Of a DNA stretch of 64,000 bases, positions 13,801 through 27,400 are shown one piece after another. Both the position numbers and the translations under genes were made by a program. Under the pieces are notes generated by a model. The model was given only the letters and a program-made list of their open reading frames with translations. It was not told where the DNA came from and made no database searches. Source of the stretch: Leptasterias polaris (lineage: Eukaryota > Echinodermata > Asteroidea > Forcipulatida > Asteriidae); NCBI GenBank assembly GCA_037783415.1, contig JAZGTN010000073.1:1612001-1676000 (forward strand). The letters run 5' to 3'. Within the stretch, counting starts at the first letter, position 1, and every line of letters begins with the position of its first letter.

Positions 13801-16800
13801 TAAAAATACTGGTGGTGCAGACTGCCAGTGAATAATACAGGGTCAATAGAATAATTTAATCTTGGTGCAGACAACCAGTGAAATGAAAAATAGAAGCTTG
13901 GACACAAAACGGACGGAGTGCTTGTCAAGTATATGGTTGTTTTTGAAATTTCGCCTCAACTATTAAAGGTGGCCAAGATATCTTTAATGCTAGTCCACTG
14001 AGCATGCCTGGTGACACGACCTGTGATTTGCAGCGGGTACAAATTAGTTAATGTAATAATTGCATTAGTGTTTAGGTTGAAACCAAAATAATATACTTCT
14101 GTTTCCACAGCACGCCTGGTTTCTGGCTCGGTAAGTCGTCATTGAGGAATTGGAGGAAGAAAGTCTTACATCGGGAGGAACAAAATGAGTCAAGAAAAGA
14201 TGACCCTACAAAGCCTGGTAAGTTGCTTGTAGTTTGCCAGCTGGGGCCACTTCAATTAATGATTACTGCGCAAAATTTTGTATAAAAACAGCAGACATAT
14301 CTTATAAACAATCAAGAAGTTTTAATAGTGCATGTTTGCGTTGACACAGTTGATGAACAATTTTGCATCTTTCATCACAAGTAAGTTTGACTTCTGCTTT
14401 GTTAGTAAGCAGCGGTTATGAAATTGAAGCTGTGCCAAGCAAGTATGCATGACTTTTGTTTTGTTTACAGAATTAGCAGCAGTTATGGAAAAGTCTGAAT
14501 AGAAGCAGTGTTTAATGCCGCTCTGTAAGCAGAAAAGGTCTTCTTAAGGCAGGGCCCAATTTCATGGCTCTGCTGACCATAGAATTCTGTGCTTATGTCC
14601 AATAGAATCATGTGCTTTACAGGGCGCCATAAACGTAGAATTCTGTGGTAAACACAGCCATGAAATAGGACCCAGGTTTGATTAAATTGGCCCCTGGGGA
14701 CTGTCAGGTCTCACAATAGCAGAGCTGCCAACTCTACCTGATTCCGCAGAAAAATCCCTGAAAATAAACCCAATCTTTTAGCACTGTGATGAACAAATTT
14801 GAAAATCTCCCTAGTTATGGAAATGTTGTCCCTGTTATGTTGAATGTATATCTAAATATCTCCGCGATTGTTGGTAAAAATCTCTTTGAGATTGCTAGAT
14901 GCAAATGTTGGCAATTCTGCAATAGCAATGTTATTCCTCACAGTTTCACAATACAGTGGTCTCTATTTCAGTGTCAAACAACATCACTATGGTACCTCAG
15001 ATGTTGGGCCGTGTCTGAAATGACACCTTCGACAGTGGCTACGGCTGGATTGCTTTAAAGACCTGTTCTTCCTGTAACTTACACTTCTATTTGAATTGTT
15101 TTCTTTGAATCTAGATGATATAGCAGGCCAAGCTGATGAGTCTGCAATTGAAGAATTTTTCAACGGGGAACTTCTCTGCCCTCATAGTAAGTTAAGAAAT
15201 CTGAATGTACTGAATCTTTTATTCTACAGAAGGGTATTGATCATGTAGCCTTTGTTTACGTAAAGAGTGACCTTATATATTCCGGGGCATTTCATGGCAG
15301 GCAAGATACCATACCTCACTGATTGATACTGTACAGGGCCCAATTTCATAAAGCTGTTTAGCAGAAAATACTACTTGGTATTTGCTAAGCGGAAAATGAG
15401 TGGGGCACCAGTCGCAACAAAGGCTTCCTTTCACATGTTGGCTGGTAACCTGCTCAGCAATATTTGTCTGTGTTTAGCATGTTTTTATGCTTACAAGCTT
15501 TACGAAATCGGGCCCAGGGCAAAATTGTATGGCACTGCTTACCACAGAATTACGTGCTTAAGGAGCCATGTAAAGCGCATGAATCTATCATTGGTCATAA
15601 GCACAGAATTCCACAGTAAACGGAACCATGAAATTGGGCCCTGGCTGTTTTCCTCGGTATTTACAAATCCTCTACTTTGTCTTTCAATGTCAATGGTCTT
15701 CCCTCATGGACCAATAAAGTCTAAATTGTTTCTGTTTTTTACAAAACTGGAATGCTGGTGGTAGGTGTGACATAATTCCACAGTCGGCCACACCAACTTT
15801 ACACAAACTGGCTCCACTGATTACCAGAAGCCCATTGGAGTTTATTTTTAAGAATTATGCATGACAAGTTTTATATTTGGAGTTGGCTTTTAAACACGTT
15901 CCTCAAAGACTAAGGTCTTCTGAGAATTGAGCATTTCCGTCATCAGAAATGTTTCGAACAATGAAATGGGTGATTTGGGGTAAAATGACACACTAACTAA
16001 CTTATGCCAGCTTTGGAACCGGAAGTAGGGAAAACTTGTAGCAGATACGCACACACGTGCTGCACTGGCTTACCAACGGAGTAGTTATTGTGTCAACGTC
16101 TTATTTCTGTATTTTTCAGATGACTTGAGCACGAATGAGATGTTAAGGAAGCTAGTGTCTACCGAAGTGTGGCAGAGACTTCATCGGTATTTCCCCGACG
16201 CTCCAGAATTTGATCAGGATCAACAGATGTGCCAGATTTGTCGGGTGAGGACCAGAAAGTGTAACCAGAACTTTTACTTTTTAACCCTTTAGAGACCATT
16301 CATTTCCGTATAATCATCACAAAACGCCCAGACATTGAAATTTTGTCAGTAAAAATGTCAACATAAATAAAATGAAAGAGAAAATTAAGTTTCTTGTTTT
16401 AGAAATTGGGATACTATGTCAACATACTACATCTGAAAATTTCATATGTGGCCTTGACCTTTACTTTGACCTCTTTATGTGAATAGAAGTAGGCTAAACT
16501 TTACAGCCGTTTGCAGCCGCTATGGTCGTTTTGGTACAAGCCATTTGTGGCCGCTATGGTCTCTAAAGGGTTAATGATCAAATTGACTGTCAATTTGATG
16601 GGCTGGATAACAATGACAAATTAGATACGTACATTCAACCCTTGTTATAAAGAGCACTGTTACAAAAGAGGTTCCGCTTATAAAGAGTACATTCTGAAGT
16701 TCCGAATCTCATTTCTGCTTCTTGTTTCTTTGTTTTGCTTATCTCTTATAACAACGCTCCTGTTATAAAGGGGTAAATTGGCCAGTCCCGGCGACATTGT

Positions 16801-18364
16801 TGTGAAGAGGGTCGACTGTACATGTTTGTTTATGAAGAGAATGACGATTTGTTTTAACCATGTGTTTAATGACCTCTTTGGATCTGTAACACACAATGGT
16901 TTGACTACACTCTTATTTGATTTGATTTCGATTTGATTTGATTTCGATTTGATTTGATTTCGATTTGATTTGATTTGATTTGATTTGATTTGATTTGATT
17001 TGATTTCGATTTGATTTGATTTCTTAAGGCACAAGAAGAGGAAGAGCAACAAGAGAATAATCTACGGATCTTGATGGCAACCGATCAGAAGACGGCTCTG
17101 CCTCAACTCTTCAATGATAGACACAGACCATCCTGGGATAAGAAGGTCAGCAAGGTGCTTGTTAAACTATTGTTAATTTTCACTGATCCATGCTGCTAAT
17201 TAGCTTAAATGTAGGGTCATAGATTTTTATTTTATTATTATTTTTTGGTATGAGATTACGCCTAACATCACAAGGCCACGGACGGCCACTTCAAGGTGAG
17301 GGCTACACATAACTGATTTGGGCTATCGACCCAAATCAATTGACACCAGGGGCACGTTGCCTCCTACTCCTGGGGCTGAAACAGGGTTACCCCCTTCACA
17401 GTCCTTAAGGATGTAGGCATGGGTATCATCCACTAGGAGCCTGTCTGGTAGAGAAGAATGCACTACCTTCCCAACTTTTTCGAAGCAATTATGGTTAAGT
17501 GCCTTACTCGGGGGCACAAGTGTCATGACCGGGTATCGAACCCACACTCTGCTGCTGACTACACCAGAGCTTAGGTCCGGTGACCTAGACCGCTCGGCCA
17601 CGATTGGTAAATAAATACTCCAGAAAATGAATGACCGTAAAAACTTACTTGGTAAGAAGCACTGCAGCTGTTGAGAAAGGATTCCCTTTCGAAGTATATT
17701 GTTCGGATAATTTTTCATTCCAAAACATTTGAATTTGAGAAAAGATTCAGGCATGTTGTTTCTCAGATTTCTGAGGGTTGGTGTTCGTTCGTGAATGCTT
17801 CGGCCAGAGATGCGTTTGGTACCTGCCGTCACCTTGCTAAACATGGATGGATTTGATGTTCTTGTAAAAGTACCATGACAGTTTTTTGCTGTTTTCTCAG
17901 CAAGCAGACACTGTTTTTAGCTGAAACTTTCACATGCGACTTTTTATCTTTCTCTGTAATGTTGCCTTTCAATAGGTGTTATTACGTTGAGAAATGATTC
18001 AGGCATGAATGTAGTATTACATGGGGTGTCGTGGCCGAGCGGATAAGAACACACCCCGAACTCAAGCTCTGGTGTTTCTGTTCAGCAGAGTGTGGGTTTG
18101 AGTCCCGGTCGTGACACTTGAGCAAGACACTTAACTATAATTGCTTCTCTCCACCCAGGGGTAAAATGGGTACCTGTGAGGGCAGAGATGGTTCTTGTGA
18201 TTGATTTAGCTTAGTAGCGCATATTTGTTGCACAGGCTGTATACTCCCCAGGGAGCTGAGATGGTTTAAGGAATGAAATAAAAATGGCCCAGTGACCAGG
18301 GGTAATGATGTTGGAAGCGCTTTGAGACGCCCTTCAGGTGTGTAAAGCGCTATATAAAAACCGA

Positions 18365-18401
<37 letters not shown>

Positions 18402-21400
18402 GACAAAAAACAGTTTATAATCCTACCTTTAACAGAGGGGTCTATTTACATAGCAGCCTCACTTTCAAATAATCCCTAAATAAGGAGATTTGGGAACTCG
18501 TAGTGATGCGTGCTATAGTCCGGCAGCCAAAGGGGTGAACCATGTTTTGTTGGATATATAATGTTTTTTTGCAGATTCCACACAAGAAGGTCATACTGTT
18601 TAAGAATCTGAGTGATGACCCCTCCTCAGGGTTGGGCAATTTTTTATATCGATTATTTAATGATTTTATCGATATTTATCAATACCTATGGTGTAAACAT
18701 AACCAATACAAGCGTGTAACCCCCAAAATGGCATTAAAAACATACAATTAGCTTACCAAGAAGTAGTATGTAAAAAAAAAACTTAAAAAAATTGGGCGAA
18801 AGAGGGTGTAGGGTGCTGAAGGGGCGTGGCTAGTGGGAGGAGGCGGTAACTGTATCCAAACACACATGATATTAGAAAACTAAGTACATTTATTTATGAT
18901 AGAGTTTCTTGTAATAAATCTTTGAAAGAGATTTGTACATTAATGTATTTAAGGATGATAGATGATGGATGGGGTACGATCCATCAAGGGGCGTGGCCAA
19001 GGTATAGTATTCTTCAAATCCAACCTGCGTATTTGTACGACTAAAGAAACCCTGAAGTAAAAAATGTACCCTCTTCTACATTGATTTCTGTGGAGATAGA
19101 GTTGCATTTTGGGAGAAAGTGGGGGAGGGGGAGTCCAGCACCAAGAAATGAAATGCCTCTTCATTCTCGACAAATCCTTTAATGTTGAACCTATCTAATA
19201 ATGACCTACATTTTGGTGCTATTCCATCCAGTGATGCTGTATCTGATGACTTGTTGTTATTTGAAAATTGTATTTGTGACAATTCAATAATAATATAATA
19301 ATAATAATAATGTTATGATATAGGGGATGTGGTGAGAAAATTGTTCAACAAAAATGTTGTGACGTTTTTTGACCGTGTGGGTCGGTAGTGAACTGGGGGA
19401 GGTGGGAGGGAGGGGGACGTTCGAGATTAAGAATAATTTTTCTGATCCATTGGGTATGGTAGCAATAGAGAGCTTTCGGAAGTCATCATGTTTGCTTCCT
19501 CATCAGTTGCATATTGGTCGATATAAAGAATCAGGCAAATCTCTTTGTACATCTTAAAAAGATGTAGGGTTAGGACAGTAGTGTATGCCTATAGGAAATA
19601 AAGATATATCGCTGGGTATGTTTGTGTTCATGAGTAACAGGCGTTTATCCGTTTTTGGACTTTTCAAAGTAAGACAATCAAACCTCATGAGTTTTGTAAC
19701 TCATATGAATTATTTGAGGGAGAATGAGGATCAATGTTGTTTAAAAGCAATGAACACGCAGATCGTAAAAGTATCACATCGTATGAAACCAGAAGTAAAA
19801 CAAAACTCCAAAACATCTCTCGTGTTCACGACAACCTAAAACCGGACAATGGGTTATATCACAGGTAATCAACAAATTATTGCCTCTTATTCAGAGCGAC
19901 CACAGACTTTTTCAGAAATATTTTTGGATCCACCTTTCTTGGAAGACAACAAAGGATAAACGCCTTGTGACTCCTAAAAACAAACATACCCGGACACCCA
20001 CGTTTATTCTGTTATTTCTCATACACTTGTTGCAACCCCACATCTTTTAAAAATGTACAGAGATTTGCCCGATTCTTTTAATCGACCCACATGCAACAGA
20101 TGAGGAAGCGTACAAAGAATCTGAAAACCCCCCTCCCCCCCCCCCCCCATCACTACTGACCCGCACAGTCAAAAGGGTCACAGAATTTCGGTTTAACTAT
20201 TTCCCGACCACTTCCCTGTTATAAAATAACACAAGTGGAGGTAGCCCAGCACAGTTACCATAAATTGGATTTGTTTTGTCACAAAAACAATTTTCAAGTT
20301 ACAAGTTACAGATACAGTGTCAATGGATGGGACAGTATCAACATTATTTTATTATCATTCGCATCTCCGTTGCTTCTTTGGCTGACTGGGTCCCTGTAGC
20401 TTCGTTTGTTTTGCTTGCCGTTTAAGTTGTTGCGAAATCTGGAGGATGGAGGTTTCAGATTATCAGGTTATGTAAGGATACAATTGTGTCCTGATCCATG
20501 TGATGGAAATGTAATTTACTAAAACTCCTTTCTAAGTCCTTATAATACACGGCAGGTCTCAATGTGATTTATAATAATACAATTATTTCATTTGTCACGT
20601 CAGACCAGGTTACTGATAATTTATGTAACCGGTCTTTATAAATCCAAACTTATTGCAAATAATGCTGAAAATCTGGCTCTGTAAATAAGTCACAATACTT
20701 GTTATATGAATGTAATGCTATATCTTTGGAAGTTCGTGTTAAAATATAGCTGCTAAACAATATTTACCCTTATGCCCTATATTAAACAGTCGAATGTTCA
20801 GCGAGACAGCTATAATCATGTGGCTAATTCTCTCCACGTGTCCCGTTGTTTACATCAGCGTGTACCCAGACTCTATCAATTAATATTTCACAAATTGCAC
20901 CAGAATGGTACCAGTCTGATAAGTGTCAAGCTACTGCAGGCTCTTTCTACAACTTGAAATTATTTGGAAATATTCTTTTCTTTAAAAATATGTTTTTAAA
21001 CATATTTGGAAAGTATAAACAATGTTTTAGTACAAATGTTTTTGTGTACGATTTAAAGTGATGCAAATAATATGTTTTGTACTTGCAATATTTCAATTAA
21101 CTTTAAAGTTACATAAAAAGCAAACAGCGCCACCAATAGTTAGCCTGATATCATGACTATTCTGGATTATAAAATTGGAGGAATATTCCGCCTATATCTC
21201 GAATTGCCCAAACTTCACAGGGTGTCATCATGCAGATTCTGTTTGTACAAGGTCTACTGAACATAAATCAGTCAAAACCTGTTATATATCCTCCGCTGCA
21301 AGGTTCAGGTAAAAAGTGCCTTTTGGCTGCCGGACTACTACAGGAATGCAACATTCTCAATCATTTTGTCTCTATACTTCAGGACATGATGGAAGTGTAT

Positions 21401-24400
21401 GCCATAAGTCGGCCGTTCGTGGAACAGTGGAGGGAGTTTGTCCGCCAACCATTGAAAGTCAGTCCACAGAATGCTGTCAATAACTCCATGCTCCTATGCC
21501 ATCATGATAAGTTTATCTTCGAGACTGGCTACATGGATGAGCTGGCTCAAAATATGTAAGTTTGTTTTAATATTGCTTTTATTGTTATTGCTCATTTCTG
21601 GTAATTAAACCAAAGATGCCTCAAAACAAACTTAAAGGCTGTACTCGGGAAGCCTGACGAAATCTGTAGACAAGGGTGCTTGCAGTGAACCAGAAACACT
21701 GAGGTAAACCCCTACTCTTCTTCGATAAGTGGTTTGGGTTCTTTTCCGGCACTACCAATCCAGGACTACTAATCCACAACAGGACCTACGGCTTTACGTT
21801 CTATCCCAAGGACAAAGTAAATATGTTATAAGAATGGTCAGACAGTAGGAGGTTTTTGGGTGCATTCACCAGATGATATCATACTGCAGGCTGGCACAGT
21901 TTATCTATCATTCAAAACCACAGTGAATGATATTAAATGGTCAGACAGTAGGAGGGTTGACTTTGTACTGTGTAGATGCATTCACCACATAATATCATAT
22001 GGCAGGCTGGCATGGTTTATCTCTCATTCAAAAACCCCAGTGGATGACGTTGAATGATCATGCAGTAGGAGGGTTAAATATTTAATCATCCATTTACTTG
22101 CATCTGATTTAGACAAAATTAATGTCTTAACAAGATTGGTTCTTTTGTCTGTAGGTACATCCTAGTGTGGCCACATGAATGGAACTTTATCTCAAAGAAC
22201 TTCCAGGTGGATTTTACAATACGAATATTTCAGGAAGTTGAATCGTTAGAAAACGGAACAATGCCGACGCTTATGAGTGAACCAGGTAAGTGTTAAAAAC
22301 CTTCTTGACAGTGAAGAACATACACATCTTTATCTGACAATGGGGCCCTCAAGTAATCCTTTGTTCTCCATGTGTATATACAGAGTCATGTGTTGAATGC
22401 ATAGCAGCGAGGCATTCCCAGGCTAACCTGGAACGCAAGGAGTACAGCGGTGCACGTATCTACATCCGTAAGATGGCCATGGAGTTGACATCGGCTGGGC
22501 CGGCTCTTGTTGAAGATGATCAAAAGGAGGCAAGCGAGGGTGCAACCAAAGACACAGATCCAGACTTCTTTCAGGTCAGTGAGAGGCTTCGAGGAAGATT
22601 GTGTTGGTTTAGAAATCTGCCAGATGTTTCATATATTTCTGTGTAATTACCATCACTCAGAATCAATTTTCAATTCAATTAAATTCAAGTCAACATTTAT
22701 TTCATAAAAATCTCCTCAAAATATGACATGTGTACAGAATATTACATAGAAAAGCGAAATAACAAGCACAAAACATGGAGGGAAAAGAGTTAATCTATTT
22801 ATAGCAAAACAAAAGACAGTATGAGGCTGTCAGACTAAGCCAAGGCTTGTAGAAGACAGCCTAGACAGACAAGCTACAAACGTTGAGACAGACAAACAAA
22901 CGGGTAACGCATGTAACAAAACAAAAAATAGACTGTGGATGCAATGAGACAAATGTGTAAAAACTAGCAGAGCTTTAAAGTAAATGACTAATGATAGGGC
23001 TGGACTGACTATAGAAGAGAGCTATGCCCCATAATTGGAGAGGAGAAATCTTTTGTAAGAATACTTGAATCGACCCGCAGACGGTGATTTTCTAATTTCT
23101 TGAATACAGTTCCATAAGCAGGGCCCATAGAAACGAAGATGTTTCACAACAACTCCCCCCCCCCCACCATCTTGTTTTAAAGAAGATGTGTTCTATCCAA
23201 AGAGCAGTTACTCTTTCTTTGTAATGAGAAGGGGGGGAGTGGGGGGGGGGGGGTCAGGGTGCAAGGTAGGCTTGATCCCTTTTTCTCAGAATTCTTCACC
23301 TCTTAGGATTCCAGTTTGAATCCCGCCTCTAGTTCCAGCCTCACACGTGGATTGTGTATTCAGTCCCCAAGTGATTGCATGGTGTTTATTGTTCGATGAA
23401 CTGTATTCCACACATACCTAAAACTAAGCACTTCTTCAGCGAAATGACTGTCTGTAAACCAGTTCATTTTACAGAGATTATATGCATTTGTTTACAGTTC
23501 AATGGAACTAAGAGACTGAAAACCAGCAGTGATGGTGAGAGCGTCAGGCGGAGTTCAAGACACCGCAAAGTACGAGGGGAGAAAGAGGTTATCGTGTCCT
23601 CAACAAATACTCTGAAGGAACTTAAGATAAAGGTCAGTTCCAGGCCGGGAACTTCGTCTTTGAAGGGCCATGGACATTTTTCATTTTTGCAAAGGGGACA
23701 TCTATAGACTGTGCAAGTCTCGCGCGTATCCCAACGAGAAAACCCGTCAAACGAAGAACATTTTTATTTCTGAAATCAAATCTTTGTTTGAAATTATATC
23801 TCATGACAAAATCTGAACAACAAAAATAAACCATTACAAGTTTATGAAATAAGTTTTAGCTTTTTAAAAAAATACACAAAAGTGTGTTAATTATTATTGA
23901 AAAAAATTAAAACTCTGGGACAAGGATGCTTTGTTGATGTTAACTTTTCAGAAACCCTTTACGCGGATTCGTGAAGGTCAAACGGGTTTTAAAATGACCC
24001 GTATCGCAGTTTAAAGAGGAATGCCGACGCCTCAACACCATTAGACTGCAATGAAAAGGGTTCGCTTTGCAATTACAGCATCTGGCGATTATAATCGCGC
24101 ATCCAAAACAAGCGTTTACATAAGTTTTATGATCGGAGGCGAGCACAAAATTCTTAATTTTTTGCAATAACCGGAAGCTGAGGTCAAGGTTAATTCTCGG
24201 GTTTTCTTCGTTATATTGTTGAATTGGTTATACTTTCATATTTTGTTATCACTTTGTGTTATATTCCCTACAACATGTATAATTTTCTAGGTCATAAACT
24301 ACGTTAAATTAAAATAATTGACGAAACAAAATCTCGCCCACGTTAAAACTCCATATGGTTGGGACCACTATGGTCCCGGAAGTTCGAATGCGCGCGAGAC

Positions 24401-27400
24401 TTGCACAGTCTATTGGAAAATTTGAGTTTATGGGACTTTTGAAGGTGCACCAAGGGCCAATTTCATAGAGCTGCTTAAGCGGAAATGAGCAGGATACCAG
24501 TCACAAATTGTACATGAGACATGGTACTTTGGCTGGTAACGTTATTCTGGTAAGTGAAATTTTGTCGTGCTTTAGCAGCTCTATGAAATTGGGCCCAGCT
24601 GGTCAAGAGAGGCCACGTCCATCGTGGCCTCAGTGTAATTTCTGGCCTGCTGTTCATTTTCAGATCATTCGTCAGGGTCTGTGGCGTAACCAGACATTTT
24701 ATTTGCGTGGGAAGGTGTGGGTCAATGACACAATTTTATTTCATTTTATTTGTTATTATTAATTTTTGGGGGGCTATTGTATCAAACCATTGATTTGTGT
24801 ATTTTTTTAAATCTCATTTTGGGGAGGCAAGAGGTGGGGGGGGGGGCAAGGGTTCTGAGCTGGTTGATCTCTCTCTGGTTACTCTCTCTCTGGTTACGCC
24901 AGTGGTCAGGGTGGATATGTACATTAACCCTTCTACAGTCTGATTTTAAGAACTTTAAATCACAATTACTTATTTTGATTACTGCATTGAATTTAAGCAT
25001 GTTTTGTTTCTTAACAAGCCCTAACTCTTCATCTGATTACATACTTGTTAACAAATAAGTTTTCTTTGTTTAGCCCAACATTATTTAAAATTTACCTGGT
25101 CAGTTTCCGATGTTTATTTCTTGATATTTGAAATTATAAGTTGCATCTTGTTTAGGTGATCCCTGTCCTACCGCTTATCAGGTTGTTTTGTGATCCCTGG
25201 CTATACGGCAGTTACAGCTTGTGACTAACACCTCTGAACAAAGATATTGACAAAATAGGGAGACCGCCAATGTTAGGGCTAAATAGCTCAGTTAATAGAG
25301 CGTCAGTACGTTAATCCAGAGGTCCAAAGGTTCAAATCCCCCTCTTGTCCAATTTGTTATGATTAGCCCAGTTTCTTAAAGAATTTACCCAGTCAGGTAC
25401 ACTTGTGGGTTGTTAATCAGTAACAATAACGATGTACATTTTGTATAGCGCTAATATACACCATTTTTGATGCTCTTCATGCATGACCATTATTACCCCT
25501 GGTCACTGGGTCATTTATTGTATTTTTTAAACAACCTCAGCTCACTTGGGAGTATACAGCCTGTGCTGCCATATTGCACTCCAAGCTAAATCAGCTAAAA
25601 GAACCATCTCTACCCTCACAGGTACCATTTACCTCAGTGAGAAGAGAAGCAATTGTATGAATTAGTTGTGCGTCTTATACAAGAACATAAGTGTCATGAC
25701 CCAGATTCTTTGAACCACACCCCGATTTGTCCGCCACGGCTCTTATCCAGTAAGTTTTCTGAAAGGAATCACTGTTATTTTTATGCCCCGCCGGCATTGC
25801 AAGCTGGACCACCTACGACGAATATCAAGGTCATTATGGCTTCAAGGTCATTATGGCTAAAACAAAAGACATGTTGTCCAAGCAACAACTCAATAATGAG
25901 ATTAATCTCAGCGGGGCATTTGTGTTCGTTAACACACCAGTCTTGTTTTTTCCCTTTTTAGGTCATGCATGCCTTCTCCGTGGCACCATTTGATCAGACT
26001 CTTGTGCTCCATGGTCGGCAGCTGGCCGATAACGAAGCCACTCTGTCCGGCCTAGGAGTTGAACCAGAATGTGTTATAACGCTTAAAGTGGACATGCCAT
26101 TGACGGAGGACCCATTGGTAATGGATGAAATATATAGAGGTAAGATTGGGTGGATGAAAATGTTTAAAAACTAAATATGGGATTAGTAGTTTTAAGAGAA
26201 AAAAAAAAATTATTTAAAGGGAAGTTACATCATGTCGGTAACTTGTACTTATTTAGGGAAAATTGGGAATCTGTAGGATAGGATATTGGATGAATTTTTG
26301 TGTCAACGACCTGTATACATTTTGGAGTTTGTGACTGCCGTTAAAAATGAGAGCAAATGGTAACGATTTTAAGCTGTCAGAAAATAATCTGCATGGGTAC
26401 AAAGAAATGTTTTTTTTTTTAAATCGCGAAGTGCACTGGTTAATGAAAGTACGGTTTATTGTGATTATTTTTATAGTTTCATCACAAATTATGAACCCTT
26501 CTTATTGTAAGACTCTTCTAAACCAAATTCATGCTCTCTTTTCATTTTAGCCTCAAATGTTCCAGAAGCGGGATTCAAAGGTAAATACTTTTTGATTTTT
26601 TTTTCTTCCTGATGCTTTCTCTTTCTCAACTGGTAAAAAAGTATACCAAAGAGAAGAGGACTCACTGTCATTTCTTTTTCAAAAGAAAAAGTTAGTGTTG
26701 AAAGATTATGATTGTTTTAAGATGCTCATAAACCTTTAAGACGCTTAGCGTAATATTTAAAGACGCACAGCGTAACGCTTTAAGATGCTCAGCGTAACGC
26801 TTTAAGATGCTCAGCGTATCGCCTTAAGACGCTCAGTGTAACACTTAAAGGTGCTCATTGTAATGCTTTAAGGTGCTCATTGTAATGCTTTAAGGTGCTC
26901 ATTGTAATGCTTTAAGATGCTCAGTGTAACGCTTTAAGATGCTCAGTGTAACGCTTTAAGATGCTCTTCGTAACGCTTTAAGATGCTCAGCGTAACGCTT
27001 TAAGACGCTCAGTGTAAAGCTTTAAGAGGCTCAGCGTAACGCTTTAAGACGCTCAGTGTAAAGCTTTAAGACGCTCATTGTAATGCTTTAAGACGCTCAG
27101 CGTAATGCTTTAAGATGCTCAGCGTAATGCTTTAAGATGCTCATTGTAATGCTTTAAGATTCTCAGCGTAATGCTTTAAGATTCTCAGCTTAACGCTTTA
27201 AGATGCTCATTGTTATGCTTTAAGATGCTTAGCGTACCGCTTTAAGATGCTCAGCGTACCGCTTTAAGATGCTCATTGTAATGCTTTAAGATTCTCAGCG
27301 TAACGCTTTAAGATGCTCATAGTAACGCTTTAAGACCCTCATCATCGTAATGCTGTAAGACACTCATTGGGTGGGATAAGTGCTATGAAAGAACTGTGTT

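Noticed and set aside
16678..17052. Minus-strand open frame with SNQIKSNQ repeats
   Set aside because: Antisense reading of the TTTGA microsatellite and a USP48 exon.
26735..27368. CRISPR-like or other functional spaced repeat array
   Set aside because: Contiguous 22-bp repeats without unique spacers, in an animal intron: a minisatellite.
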